Source: Gordonia phthalatica (lineage in GTDB: Bacteria; Actinomycetota; Actinomycetes; Mycobacteriales; Mycobacteriaceae). Taken from it: a stretch of DNA of 64,000 nucleotides. The first letter of the stretch is position 1. Every line of letters starts with the position of its first letter. The stretch spans positions 4,364,728 to 4,428,727 of the forward strand of contig NZ_CP011853.1 in the NCBI RefSeq assembly GCF_001305675.1, read 5' to 3'. Under the pieces are notes generated by a model, which ran no database searches, was not told the DNA's origin, and saw nothing but the letters and a program-made list of their open reading frames with translations. Below, piece by piece: positions 8,932 through 16,504 of this stretch. The position numbers were made by a program, and so were the translations under genes.

Positions 8932-10029
8932 TCAGACCAGCCTCAGTCGGCGCGCCCCATTCGCTTCGGATCCTTCGATCGTCGAGTCCCGGTCCGAGAG
9001 CGCCACGTGCAGTTCGACGCCGAACGTCAACGCCCGCACATCGTCGAGCGGGGCGTGCAGATCGGCGGCGATATCCTTCGCGGACACCGCCTTTAGGACT
9101 TGGGGGAACACTCGGGACATCTCGTGCGCAGGCATACCGCCGGGCTCACCCGACCGGTATCCCCGACCCGAGAGGTCGATGCACAGCTGGCGGTAGTGCC
9201 AGTCGCTGACCCGCCCTGCCTGGTGCAGTGCGCGGGTCAGCGCCATCGCCGACACTTTCAGTCGCGAACGCGCTTCCAGGACTTCGGCCGTTGTCGGATT
9301 GCTCCGGATCTGGGTCGGCAACGCCTCCCTTGGCATCAGGAACTCGCTCGCGAACCGGTCCGCCTCACGTTCCTGCGCTGCGTCGTCCAGTGCTTGATTC
9401 TCATGCATCACAAGGTGACCGAGTTCATGCGCCACGTCGAATCGCATCCGTTCCGGCGACCGACGACGCGACAGGAAGATGTACGGCACGCCGCCATTCC
9501 AGCATGAGAAGGCGTCGACCTCTTCAGCGATCGAGGGCAGCATGTACACGCGCACCCCATGCGATTCGGCGAGTTGGACTGCATTCGGCAACGGCTTGGC
9601 ACCGAGCGCCCAGTTCCCACGGAGTACACGCGCCGCCAGCTCCGGGGCGTATTCCAGTCGTGGCGGCACCGTGACTTCGGGAAGGTTGAACCGCGCGCTG
9701 ATCCAGCGGTCGACCTCAATCCCGATCGTCCCGGCCGCAACAGCTGCGGCGCGTTGTCGAGCCCCCGCCCGGCGCGCCGCACGGAAGTTCACATGCCCCG
9801 GCTCGATCTCGACGGTGGGCGCGGCGAAGAAGAACTCGGCGGGGAACCCCAGGGCGTCGGCCAGGTCCGCCGCTGCGTGTGCAGGAGCACCGTCGGACTC
9901 GTATCGCGTGATACTGCGCGGCGTCACACCAAGAGCTCTGGCGAGGTCCGTTTTGGTGAGGCCCCGACGGGTCCGCGCCAAGGAGATACGTACCGGATCA
10001 ACGAAGGAGTCAGGAGGCAAGCGTGACAT
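8932..10029 (-). CDS. XRE-family HTH / ImmA-IrrE-like metalloprotease
   Basis: 365 residues from an ATG that overlaps the upstream gene by 20 bases. Residues 11-65 form an XRE helix-turn-helix (ISLARTRRGLTKTDLARALG, TPRSITRYESDG). Residues about 145-235 carry the COG2856 zinc peptidase with HELGH at 201-205 and a third-ligand region EREADRFASEFLMP. Relatives cleave or derepress phage-type regulators (ImmA of ICEBs1) or control stress genes (IrrE). It is transcribed antisense to, and between, hsdS and hsdR, so it may control the restriction subunit or sense damage. Longer in-frame starts run through the upstream gene and are unlikely. Confidence 0.88.
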   Translation of the reverse strand: MSRLPPDSFVDPVRISLARTRRGLTKTDLARALGVTPRSITRYESDGAPAHAAADLADALGFPAEFFFAAPTVEIEPGHVNFRAARRAGARQRAAAVAAGTIGIEVDRWISARFNLPEVTVPPRLEYAPELAARVLRGNWALGAKPLPNAVQLAESHGVRVYMLPSIAEEVDAFSCWNGGVPYIFLSRRRSPERMRFDVAHELGHLVMHENQALDDAAQEREADRFASEFLMPREALPTQIRSNPTTAEVLEARSRLKVSAMALTRALHQAGRVSDWHYRQLCIDLSGRGYRSGEPGGMPAHEMSRVFPQVLKAVSAKDIAADLHAPLDDVRALTFGVELHVALSDRDSTIEGSEANGARRLRLV

Positions 10030-10684
10030 CGAATCCAACATCGCCGCCGCCCACATCTTGCGGGGACACGTCGACAGCGTCGGGGGTGAAGCGTGGCAGC
10101 AGAATGCGAACCACCCAACCGTCGATCTGTCCGTCTGTCGACCCTCGGGGATACGACACCTCGACCTGCACCCCGGTTTCACCCCGGTGGTAAACAACGA
10201 ACCACGCTCCGGACGGGGGCGGATCACTCAGAGTGACGCCGACGGGAGAACCGACGAGGTCGGCGCGAACATAGAGCACCAACTGCCCGTGGAGCGCCGC
10301 ATCAGTCGCGGGTCCCTTGCGTCGCTGAGCTTTGGGCCCTAGCTCGGAATCCGGATCCCCAGTCGCCGCCGTCCCGCCCAGCACACCCACAAGAATCGTC
10401 CGCTCGGCGTTGGCACAGATCGGTCGATTCTCCGCGTCCTCCAACTGCCATCCGTCCCCGACCAGGCCCCGCCGCAAGGTCCCGACGGTCTCAATCCACC
10501 GCGACAGCCCCGCAGCGGTACGCGGGTACTCCGGGCCGCTCGCCTCCATCGCACGGCCTTCGCCTCGCTCGACCGCGAGGCGCACCAGATCGATGGTGAT
10601 TCCGAGTCGGCCAAGGTACTCTTCCGCGTCGTCTTCGCCGACGACGAGAGTCTGCGGTACCTCGTTCTGCCAAGGCTGTGACAT
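10010..10684 (-). CDS. Hypothetical protein co-transcribed with the XRE-ImmA protease
   Basis: A 224-residue soluble protein that I do not recognise. It starts MSQPWQNEVPQTLVV, has an acidic helical N-terminal half and a beta-rich C-terminal half (GAWFVVYHRGETGVQVEVSYP, GWVVRILLPRF). No catalytic motif, signal peptide or membrane segment is visible. Its last codons overlap the ImmA-like gene by 20 bases, which ties the two together as a translationally coupled pair. A substrate or partner of the protease is a reasonable guess by analogy with ImmR/ImmA pairs, although it has no HTH of its own. GC and codon use look native. Confidence 0.68.
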   Translation of the reverse strand: MSQPWQNEVPQTLVVGEDDAEEYLGRLGITIDLVRLAVERGEGRAMEASGPEYPRTAAGLSRWIETVGTLRRGLVGDGWQLEDAENRPICANAERTILVGVLGGTAATGDPDSELGPKAQRRKGPATDAALHGQLVLYVRADLVGSPVGVTLSDPPPSGAWFVVYHRGETGVQVEVSYPRGSTDGQIDGWVVRILLPRFTPDAVDVSPQDVGGGDVGFDVTLAS

Positions 10685-10939
10685 GTCAGATCCTCACTGT
10701 CTTCTACTCCTCATATTGTTGCACAAAACCAGACAAAACTGAGGTAGGCGCACCATCTCCGAGGTTAGAGGAGGCTTGCACGGAGATTCTGGGCTTCAAC
10801 TAGCAGCGAGGAATACGCGTGTTTCCCTAATTGATAGCCCCCCTTATCGACGGATCATATGTCACGCAGTCTGAATGTTGGGCACAGTCGAGTCATCGCA
10901 ACACGACACCAGCGAAACCCACTGAAGGAGAATGCTGAC
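10685..10939. promoter_or_regulatory. Divergent control region between the ImmA operon and hsdR
   Basis: A 255-base, locally AT-rich gap (for example CATATTGTTGCACAAAACC near 10713 and CCTAATTGATAGCC near 10828) that must hold the promoters for the leftward unknown/ImmA pair and the rightward hsdR operon. An in-frame ATG at 10859 would lengthen HsdR by 27 unconserved-looking residues; the ATG at 10940 with AAGGAG nine bases upstream is preferred. An XRE operator is expected here but I could not define one confidently. Confidence 0.4.
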
Positions 10940-13900
10940 ATGGCTGGAATCATGAACGAAGCCGACTGGGAGCAGTGGGCTCTGCACGAGCTCGCCGAGT
11001 CCGACTGGCTGCACTGCGAGGGCCGCGATGTCGCCCCAGGCACTGGAGAGCGCGAAACCTGGCGCGACATCATCTTGCGCGGCACCTTGCGCAAGGCATT
11101 GCGCAACCTCAACCCCGGGGTCCCCGACACCTACCTCGAGCAGGCGATGGCGGAGATCCTGACGCCCAAGTCGCAGGACGGCATCACCGAGAACTACCGA
11201 CTGCACGAGTACCTCGTCAACGGGTACCGCGGCATCACCTACGTCGATCACGACGGGCAGGAGGTGACCCCCACCATCCGACTGATCTCCGGCGATCCGG
11301 CGCGGAACATCTACCGCGCGGTCAATCAGGTGACCATTCGCAGTCGCGAACACGAGCGTCGCTTCGACATCGTGCTGTACGTGAACGGGCTGCCGATGTC
11401 GATCATCGAACTGAAGCAGGCTGCCGCCGCAGGAGCCACCACCGAGGTCGCGTTCAACCAGATCCAGACCTACGTCTCCGAGTTCCCGATGGCTTTCCGG
11501 TTCGTCGACTTCGTCGTCGTGTCCGACGGGGTCACGGCGCGCTACGGCACCCCGTTCACCCCGTGGAACCACTTCGCCCCGTGGAACGTCGATGACGACG
11601 GCGCGCTGGTCGACTTCGACCACCCCCTCAGCGACGATGAGCCGCTCAACGAGCTCGCGGCCACCCTGTACGGGCTGTACAACACTGAGCGATTCGGCCA
11701 ACTGCTCCGAGACTTCACGGCCTTCGACGAGACTGATACGGGGCTCCGCAAGCGAATCGCCAAGCCGCACCAGTACTTCGCGGTGACGAAGGCGGTAGCC
11801 AGCACGGTCACCGCGGTCGACTCCGACGGCCGTGCCGGCGTCGTCTGGCACACCCAAGGATCCGGCAAGTCGATGGAGATGGAGCTCTACACCGCCAAGG
11901 TGATGCGTCACCCGCGACTGGCGAACCCGACGGTGGTCGTGCTGACCGACCGCACCGAACTCGACACGCAGCTCTTCGACGGCTTCAAGGTGTCCACTCT
12001 GCTGCCCGAGTCACCGAGAAAGGTCGGGAGTCGAGACGAACTCCGCACCGAACTCACGCAGCGCCGTAGCGGTGGCATCTACTTCACGACGCTGCAGAAG
12101 TTCGGACTCACCAAGGACGAGCGCGAATCCGGAAGCGATCACCCATTGCTGTCGGATCGTCGGAACATCATCGTCATGGCCGACGAAGCGCATCGAAGCC
12201 ACTACGACAACATCGACGGCTACGCCGCTCACCTCAAGCACGCACTGCCGCACGCGTCGCTCATCGCATTCACCGGAACACCGATCGCTGAAGCCGAACG
12301 CGATACGCGCAAGGTCTTCGGCGACGACATCGACATCTACGACCTCCACCGTGCCGTCGCCGACGGGGCCACCGTGCCGGTGTCATTCGAACCACGCCTG
12401 ATCAAGCTCGCACGCGTCGATGGAGTCGACGACGAGCAGATCGATGACGCCGCCGAGGAACTCACCAGCGAGCTCGACGACGCCGACAAGGACCGGATCC
12501 AGCAGAGCGTCGCAGTTCTCGACACCATCTACGGTGCGCCCGAACGGCTTCGCGTCCTGGCCGACGACCTCGTCCTGCACTGGGAGACGCGTCGCGAGCT
12601 GATGACCCCGTTCATCGGCGGACCAGGCAAGGCGATGATCGTGTGCGCAACCCGCTCAATCGCTGCACGCCTGTACGAACAACTCATCGAACGCAGACCG
12701 GACTGGCACGACGACGCCGACGACAAGGGGAAGATCAAGGTCGTCTACACCGCTGCACCCGGCGACACCGCAGAAATCCGGAAGCACATGCGGCGCCCCA
12801 GCGCCACCGCTGCGGTCAAGCAGCGGATGAAGGATCCCGACGATGAACTCGAGATCGTCATCGTCAAGGACATGATGCTCACCGGCTTCGACGCCCCCGC
12901 GTTGCACACACTGTACGTGGACCGGCCGTTGAAGGGAGCCCTGCTGATGCAGACGCTCGCGCGCGTCAACCGCACGTACCGCGGTAAGCAGGACGGCCTG
13001 TTGGTCGCGTATTCACCGCTCGCAGACAACCTCACGAAGGCGTTGAGCGAGTTCACCCAGAACACGTCCGATACCGGTGATCGGATCGTCGGCCAGGACA
13101 TCGCCGAAGCAGCGATGATCGTCCACACCCTGCTTGCCGAGATCGAGGCGATCGTCGGGTCGGAGTGGCGCGAGACCGTGCGCGCGACTGGCAACTACAT
13201 GAAGGCCGTCTCCAACGTGACAAGCGCGCTGCGGTCGCCGCTCACGCCGGGAAACAAGGACGACGTGAATCCCGATGCGCGCCCCCTTGCCGACCGTTTC
13301 CGAGATCGCGCCGCCAAGCTGGCCAGAGCCTGGTCGATCGCAGCGGCAGCTACGTCCGGCGTAGTCCCGTCGGAGACCGCCGCCGAACTCGAGAAGTCCC
13401 GCCCCGAGGTGCGCTTCTACGAGGAGGTGCGCTCGTGGCTCGCCAAGATGGATGCTCAGGACCGCATCAGCCGCGGTGAACCTATTCCTGACGACATCAA
13501 ACGCCAGCTCGGCGAACTAATCGTAGACTCCGCGACCAGCCCCGGAGTGCTCGACATCTACCGGGAAGCCGGCCTTGCCCTGCCCGATCTCCGCTATCTG
13601 ACACCCGAGTGGGTCCAGGATGCGCAGTCTGAGAGCAAGGTCCACCTGGCGATCGAGGCATTGAAGACAAGCCTGCAGGATCAGGCTCGGACATCGACAA
13701 GCAACAACGACGTTCGCCGGAAGCAGTTCTCTGAGCGCATCAATGCGCTGATGCTGAAGTACACCAACCAGCAATTGACGGCTGCCGAAGTTCTCGCCGA
13801 ACTGGCGGACTTGGCAAAGGACGTCGTCGCCGAGTCGGAGCGCGGAAAACAGTTCACCCCCCCGCTCACCGACGACGAACTCGCGTTCTACGACGTCGTC

Positions 13901-14155
13901 CACCAGAACGAGTCCGCCGTCGACGTGATGGGCGATGACGTCCTCGCACAGATCGCCCGCGACCTCGTCGCCACGATGCGCCGCGACACACGTGTGGACT
14001 GGACTGTTCGCGAGGATGTGCGCGCCAAATTGCGGACGTCGATCAAGCGACTGCTGCGCAAGTATGGCTATCCGCCAGACCAGCAGTCGGCCGCGATCGT
14101 CGAGGTGATGAGCCACATGGAGGCGATGGCACCAAAGATGGCCGAGCAAGGATGA
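10940..14155 (+). CDS. hsdR: Type I restriction endonuclease subunit R
   Basis: 1071 residues from the ATG preceded by AAGGAG. The N-terminal HSDR_N nuclease has the PD-(D/E)XK signature (RFDIVLY with Asp 143, then IIELKQ with Glu 157 and Lys 159). The SF2 translocase motor follows: Walker A TQGSGKS about 305-311, Walker B/DEAH in VMADEAHRS about 413-421, FTGTP motif III, and the C-terminal helicase lobe with TGFDAP and QTLARVNR. It translocates DNA and cleaves unmethylated targets when joined to HsdM2S. It is separated from hsdMS by the antisense pair, implying its own promoter, a common safeguard in Type I loci. All catalytic motifs are intact. Confidence 0.96.
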   Translation: MAGIMNEADWEQWALHELAESDWLHCEGRDVAPGTGERETWRDIILRGTLRKALRNLNPGVPDTYLEQAMAEILTPKSQDGITENYRLHEYLVNGYRGITYVDHDGQEVTPTIRLISGDPARNIYRAVNQVTIRSREHERRFDIVLYVNGLPMSIIELKQAAAAGATTEVAFNQIQTYVSEFPMAFRFVDFVVVSDGVTARYGTPFTPWNHFAPWNVDDDGALVDFDHPLSDDEPLNELAATLYGLYNTERFGQLLRDFTAFDETDTGLRKRIAKPHQYFAVTKAVASTVTAVDSDGRAGVVWHTQGSGKSMEMELYTAKVMRHPRLANPTVVVLTDRTELDTQLFDGFKVSTLLPESPRKVGSRDELRTELTQRRSGGIYFTTLQKFGLTKDERESGSDHPLLSDRRNIIVMADEAHRSHYDNIDGYAAHLKHALPHASLIAFTGTPIAEAERDTRKVFGDDIDIYDLHRAVADGATVPVSFEPRLIKLARVDGVDDEQIDDAAEELTSELDDADKDRIQQSVAVLDTIYGAPERLRVLADDLVLHWETRRELMTPFIGGPGKAMIVCATRSIAARLYEQLIERRPDWHDDADDKGKIKVVYTAAPGDTAEIRKHMRRPSATAAVKQRMKDPDDELEIVIVKDMMLTGFDAPALHTLYVDRPLKGALLMQTLARVNRTYRGKQDGLLVAYSPLADNLTKALSEFTQNTSDTGDRIVGQDIAEAAMIVHTLLAEIEAIVGSEWRETVRATGNYMKAVSNVTSALRSPLTPGNKDDVNPDARPLADRFRDRAAKLARAWSIAAAATSGVVPSETAAELEKSRPEVRFYEEVRSWLAKMDAQDRISRGEPIPDDIKRQLGELIVDSATSPGVLDIYREAGLALPDLRYLTPEWVQDAQSESKVHLAIEALKTSLQDQARTSTSNNDVRRKQFSERINALMLKYTNQQLTAAEVLAELADLAKDVVAESERGKQFTPPLTDDELAFYDVVHQNESAVDVMGDDVLAQIARDLVATMRRDTRVDWTVREDVRAKLRTSIKRLLRKYGYPPDQQSAAIVEVMSHMEAMAPKMAEQG

Positions 14156-14883
14156 GAAGGATTCGGAGGTCACGGAACACGGTCGACGTGACCTTCGACT
14201 TCCGATCCGATACTCCGCCCGGCACTGACCCGGACGCCACGAGTCCAACGCTGCGGAGGTACCACGCTGCATTGTGGAGTCGGCCGCTACCCGGTGGATC
14301 GGTATTCACTCTGGAGACGGACCATCGAGGGCGCTATCTGAGCCACACGTCCGAGTTGGGAGACTTCGCCTTGTCCAGCGACACCTGCGTACCGGCATTT
14401 CTCGGCTGGAAGCGAATGGAGAGCACTTTGCAGGAGATCCCGTTGCGCCAGCGGCGATCATTCCAGCAGCACCGGTACACAATCGGCAGCATGATGATCT
14501 GGCCCAGCACGAACATCAAAGGTGCCGGCACGATCAACGGGATGCGCGGCTTCAACAGTCGCGTTGCTGACAGGCTGGATCTGACGCTCGAATGCGTGCG
14601 ACGGCACTATAGGGGCGAGGCGAATCCACTCTCGAAGGTGTTGACCGCGAACAGTGCATACTTCGATCTGTTCGATTCGTTCTGTGGATTCATCGAGTTC
14701 TTCGAGCTTCAAGACCTCGCGGACCCGAAGACCAACGATGTCCACTTCATGCTGCCGTTCGATGACTTCGATCGACCCGGTCACCCACGAGATGCGGATG
14801 AGTACAACATCTACATGCAAGCGGCTCGACGATTCCTCGACGCTCGAAACAAGAGAATCGACAACCTCCGGGTGCAAGTCTGA
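14152..14883 (+). CDS. DUF6994-like protein coupled to hsdR
   Basis: 243 residues. It overlaps the end of hsdR by ATGA, so it is translated with the restriction subunit. The sequence has the features I remember for the DUF6994 family (TINGMRGFNSRVADRLDLTL, ECVRRHYRGEANPLSKVL, FFELQDL, FMLPFDDF, then YMQAARRFLDARNKRI); that family name is from memory and moderately sure. No membrane segments or known catalytic motif. Conserved arginines and aromatic residues suggest a folded enzyme-like domain. It is the last gene of the island and converges with the methyltransferase gene beyond. Function unknown. Confidence 0.65.
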   Translation: MRRIRRSRNTVDVTFDFRSDTPPGTDPDATSPTLRRYHAALWSRPLPGGSVFTLETDHRGRYLSHTSELGDFALSSDTCVPAFLGWKRMESTLQEIPLRQRRSFQQHRYTIGSMMIWPSTNIKGAGTINGMRGFNSRVADRLDLTLECVRRHYRGEANPLSKVLTANSAYFDLFDSFCGFIEFFELQDLADPKTNDVHFMLPFDDFDRPGHPRDADEYNIYMQAARRFLDARNKRIDNLRVQV

Positions 14884-14903
14884 CCTTTGCGATACCGACC
14901 GAC

Positions 14904-15551
14904 TTACCCCTCCCGCACCATCCTCAGCACCACGTCGTTCACGTGGTGACCGCCCCCGGCGGGGATTCCGCGTGCCCGGTTCTCGTTGGTGACGACGGTC
15001 CAGCCGTCGCCGAGGATCCTGACCATGTCGTCGGGCCAGAGGAAACCCTCGGGACTGCGACCGTGAGCGCGCATCCCCTCGGGGTCGTGCATCACGACGA
15101 GGAGGGTGCCACCGGGAGCGACGGCGCCGGCGAGCTTGTGCAGCGTGGCCTCGTCGTCGCTCGCGATGTGGAAGTAGCTGGCGGTGACGAGGTCGTACTG
15201 CCGGTCGAAATCATCGACAGTCACGTCGAATGACATCCATGTAATTGTTTCACGTGAATCAGCGGCCTTCGCCCGCTCCAGCGCCACCCGGGAGATGTCG
15301 GCGCCGACCACCGTCCAGCCCTGATCGGCCAGCCACCGGACGTCGGCCCCCTCGCCGGATCCCAGGTCGAACGCGGATCCGGGTGCCAGACCGGTGATCT
15401 CGGCGATGACGGCCGGGTTGACGTTGGTGGTCCAGAGTCGGTCGGACGTGCGGTAGAGGTCGTCCCACTCGTCGGCGGTGACGGGGTGGACCGGCGCCTG
15501 CTGATCGTCGTTCCCGTGGTGTCCGTCGTGACTGTGCTGATGTTCGCTCAC
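14904..15551 (-). CDS. Class I SAM-dependent methyltransferase
   Basis: 215 residues. A His-rich N-terminus (six His in the first 13 residues) precedes DEWDDLYRTSDRLWTTNVNP and a Rossmann MTase with motif I FDLGSGEGADVRWLADQGW, motif II VVGADIS and a motif IV region YDLVTASYFHI. The layout resembles TehB/thiopurine-methyltransferase-like enzymes acting on small molecules rather than DNA. Its gene contains a parS-like sequence (see separate entry). It converges with the island's last gene across 20 bases, marking the island boundary. The metal-binding-like N-terminus is unusual; substrate unknown. Confidence 0.85.
   Translation of the reverse strand: MSEHQHSHDGHHGNDDQQAPVHPVTADEWDDLYRTSDRLWTTNVNPAVIAEITGLAPGSAFDLGSGEGADVRWLADQGWTVVGADISRVALERAKAADSRETITWMSFDVTVDDFDRQYDLVTASYFHIASDDEATLHKLAGAVAPGGTLLVVMHDPEGMRAHGRSPEGFLWPDDMVRILGDGWTVVTNENRARGIPAGGGHHVNDVVLRMVREG
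15246..15261. promoter_or_regulatory. parS-like site inside the methyltransferase gene
   Basis: TGTTTCACGTGAATCA matches the classical 16-base parS palindrome TGTTTCACGTGAAACA at 15 of 16 positions. It lies some 42 kb from parAB, within coding sequence, as outlying parS sites do in other bacteria. In two-thirds GC DNA a chance match this good is unlikely. Confidence 0.6.
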
Positions 15552-15648
15552 CCTTCGACGCTGTCACATCCGCAGACGCCGTGTCCCGGCGCTTTGCGCA
15601 TATGGCAAGAACGGGCGCGGGTCGAGGGTGCGCGGCACACTGGTGACC

Positions 15649-16440
15649 ATGACTTCGCGCATCCGCATCGGTGTCCAGCTTCAGCCCCAGCACGCTCCCG
15701 AGTACGGCCTGATCCGCGATGCGGTGATGCGCGCGGAGAACGCGGGCGTGGACGTCGTCTTCAACTGGGATCATTTCTTCCCGCTGTACGGCGACTCCGA
15801 CGGCGCCCACTTCGAGTGCTGGACGATGCTCGGCGCGTGGGCGGAGCAGACCTCGCGCGTGGAGATCGGCGCGCTGGTGACCTGCAACAGCTACCGGAAC
15901 CCCGACCTCCTCGCCGACATGGCGCGGACCGTCGACCACATCAGCGGCGGCCGCCTGATCCTCAGTCTCGGTGCCGGCTGGTTTCAGCGCGACTACACCG
16001 AGTACGGCTACGACTTCGGCACCAAGGGCAGCCGGCTCGACGCCCTCGGGGAGGCGCTGCCTCGCATCGAGAGCCGGCTGTCGAAGCTGAATCCGCAACC
16101 CGTGCGCGACATTCCGATCCTGATCGGCGGAGGCGGAGAGAAGAAGACGCTCAAGCATGTCGCGAACCACGCCGACATCTGGCATGCCTTCGTCGACGTG
16201 GAGACCTACCGCCACAAGTCCTCGGTCCTCGCTCAGCACTGCGCCGATGCCGGGCGTGACCCGGCGGAGATCGAGCGATCTGCGGAGGTGAAGTTCGACG
16301 GCGACGTCGACGCCATGCTCGGCTTCGCCGACGAGATCACCGCGGAGGGTGTCACCCTCTTGACCGTCGCGTCGGGTGGCCCCGACTACGACCTCACGGC
16401 GGTCGACGCGCTGGTTCGGTGGCGGGATGCGCGAGGCTGA
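15649..16440 (+). CDS. LLM-class F420-dependent oxidoreductase
   Basis: 263 residues beginning MTSRIRIGVQLQPQHAPEYG. The luciferase-like TIM barrel is recognisable from the N-terminal strand, NWDHFFPLYG, the conserved LVTCNSYRNPDLLADMARTVDHISGGR block and LSLGAGWFQRDYTEYGYDFG. Mycobacteriales have dozens of these enzymes using coenzyme F420 (or FMN) for hydride transfer; the physiological substrate is unknown. The ATG was preferred to in-frame GTGs at 15628 and 15643 because the family motif begins there; no start has a strong ribosome site. It is divergent from the methyltransferase gene and probably monocistronic. Confidence 0.88.
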   Translation: MTSRIRIGVQLQPQHAPEYGLIRDAVMRAENAGVDVVFNWDHFFPLYGDSDGAHFECWTMLGAWAEQTSRVEIGALVTCNSYRNPDLLADMARTVDHISGGRLILSLGAGWFQRDYTEYGYDFGTKGSRLDALGEALPRIESRLSKLNPQPVRDIPILIGGGGEKKTLKHVANHADIWHAFVDVETYRHKSSVLAQHCADAGRDPAEIERSAEVKFDGDVDAMLGFADEITAEGVTLLTVASGGPDYDLTAVDALVRWRDARG

Positions 16441-16471
16441 ACCGATCCGTGTCGAGTCCCGCGAAGTCATC

Positions 16472-16498
16472 TGATCGATCGATCAAGGTCGATATAGT
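16472..16498 (+). promoter_or_regulatory. Palindrome and probable leaderless promoter of the secreted protein
   Basis: TGATCGATCGATCA (16472-16485) is a perfect 14-base palindrome. A good -10 hexamer TATAGT ends at 16498, six bases before the ATG of the next gene, which has no ribosome site at normal spacing. This fits a leaderless transcript starting at the A of the ATG with the palindrome over the -35 region as a possible operator. Confidence 0.45.
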
Positions 16499-16504
16499 CC
16501 GATC

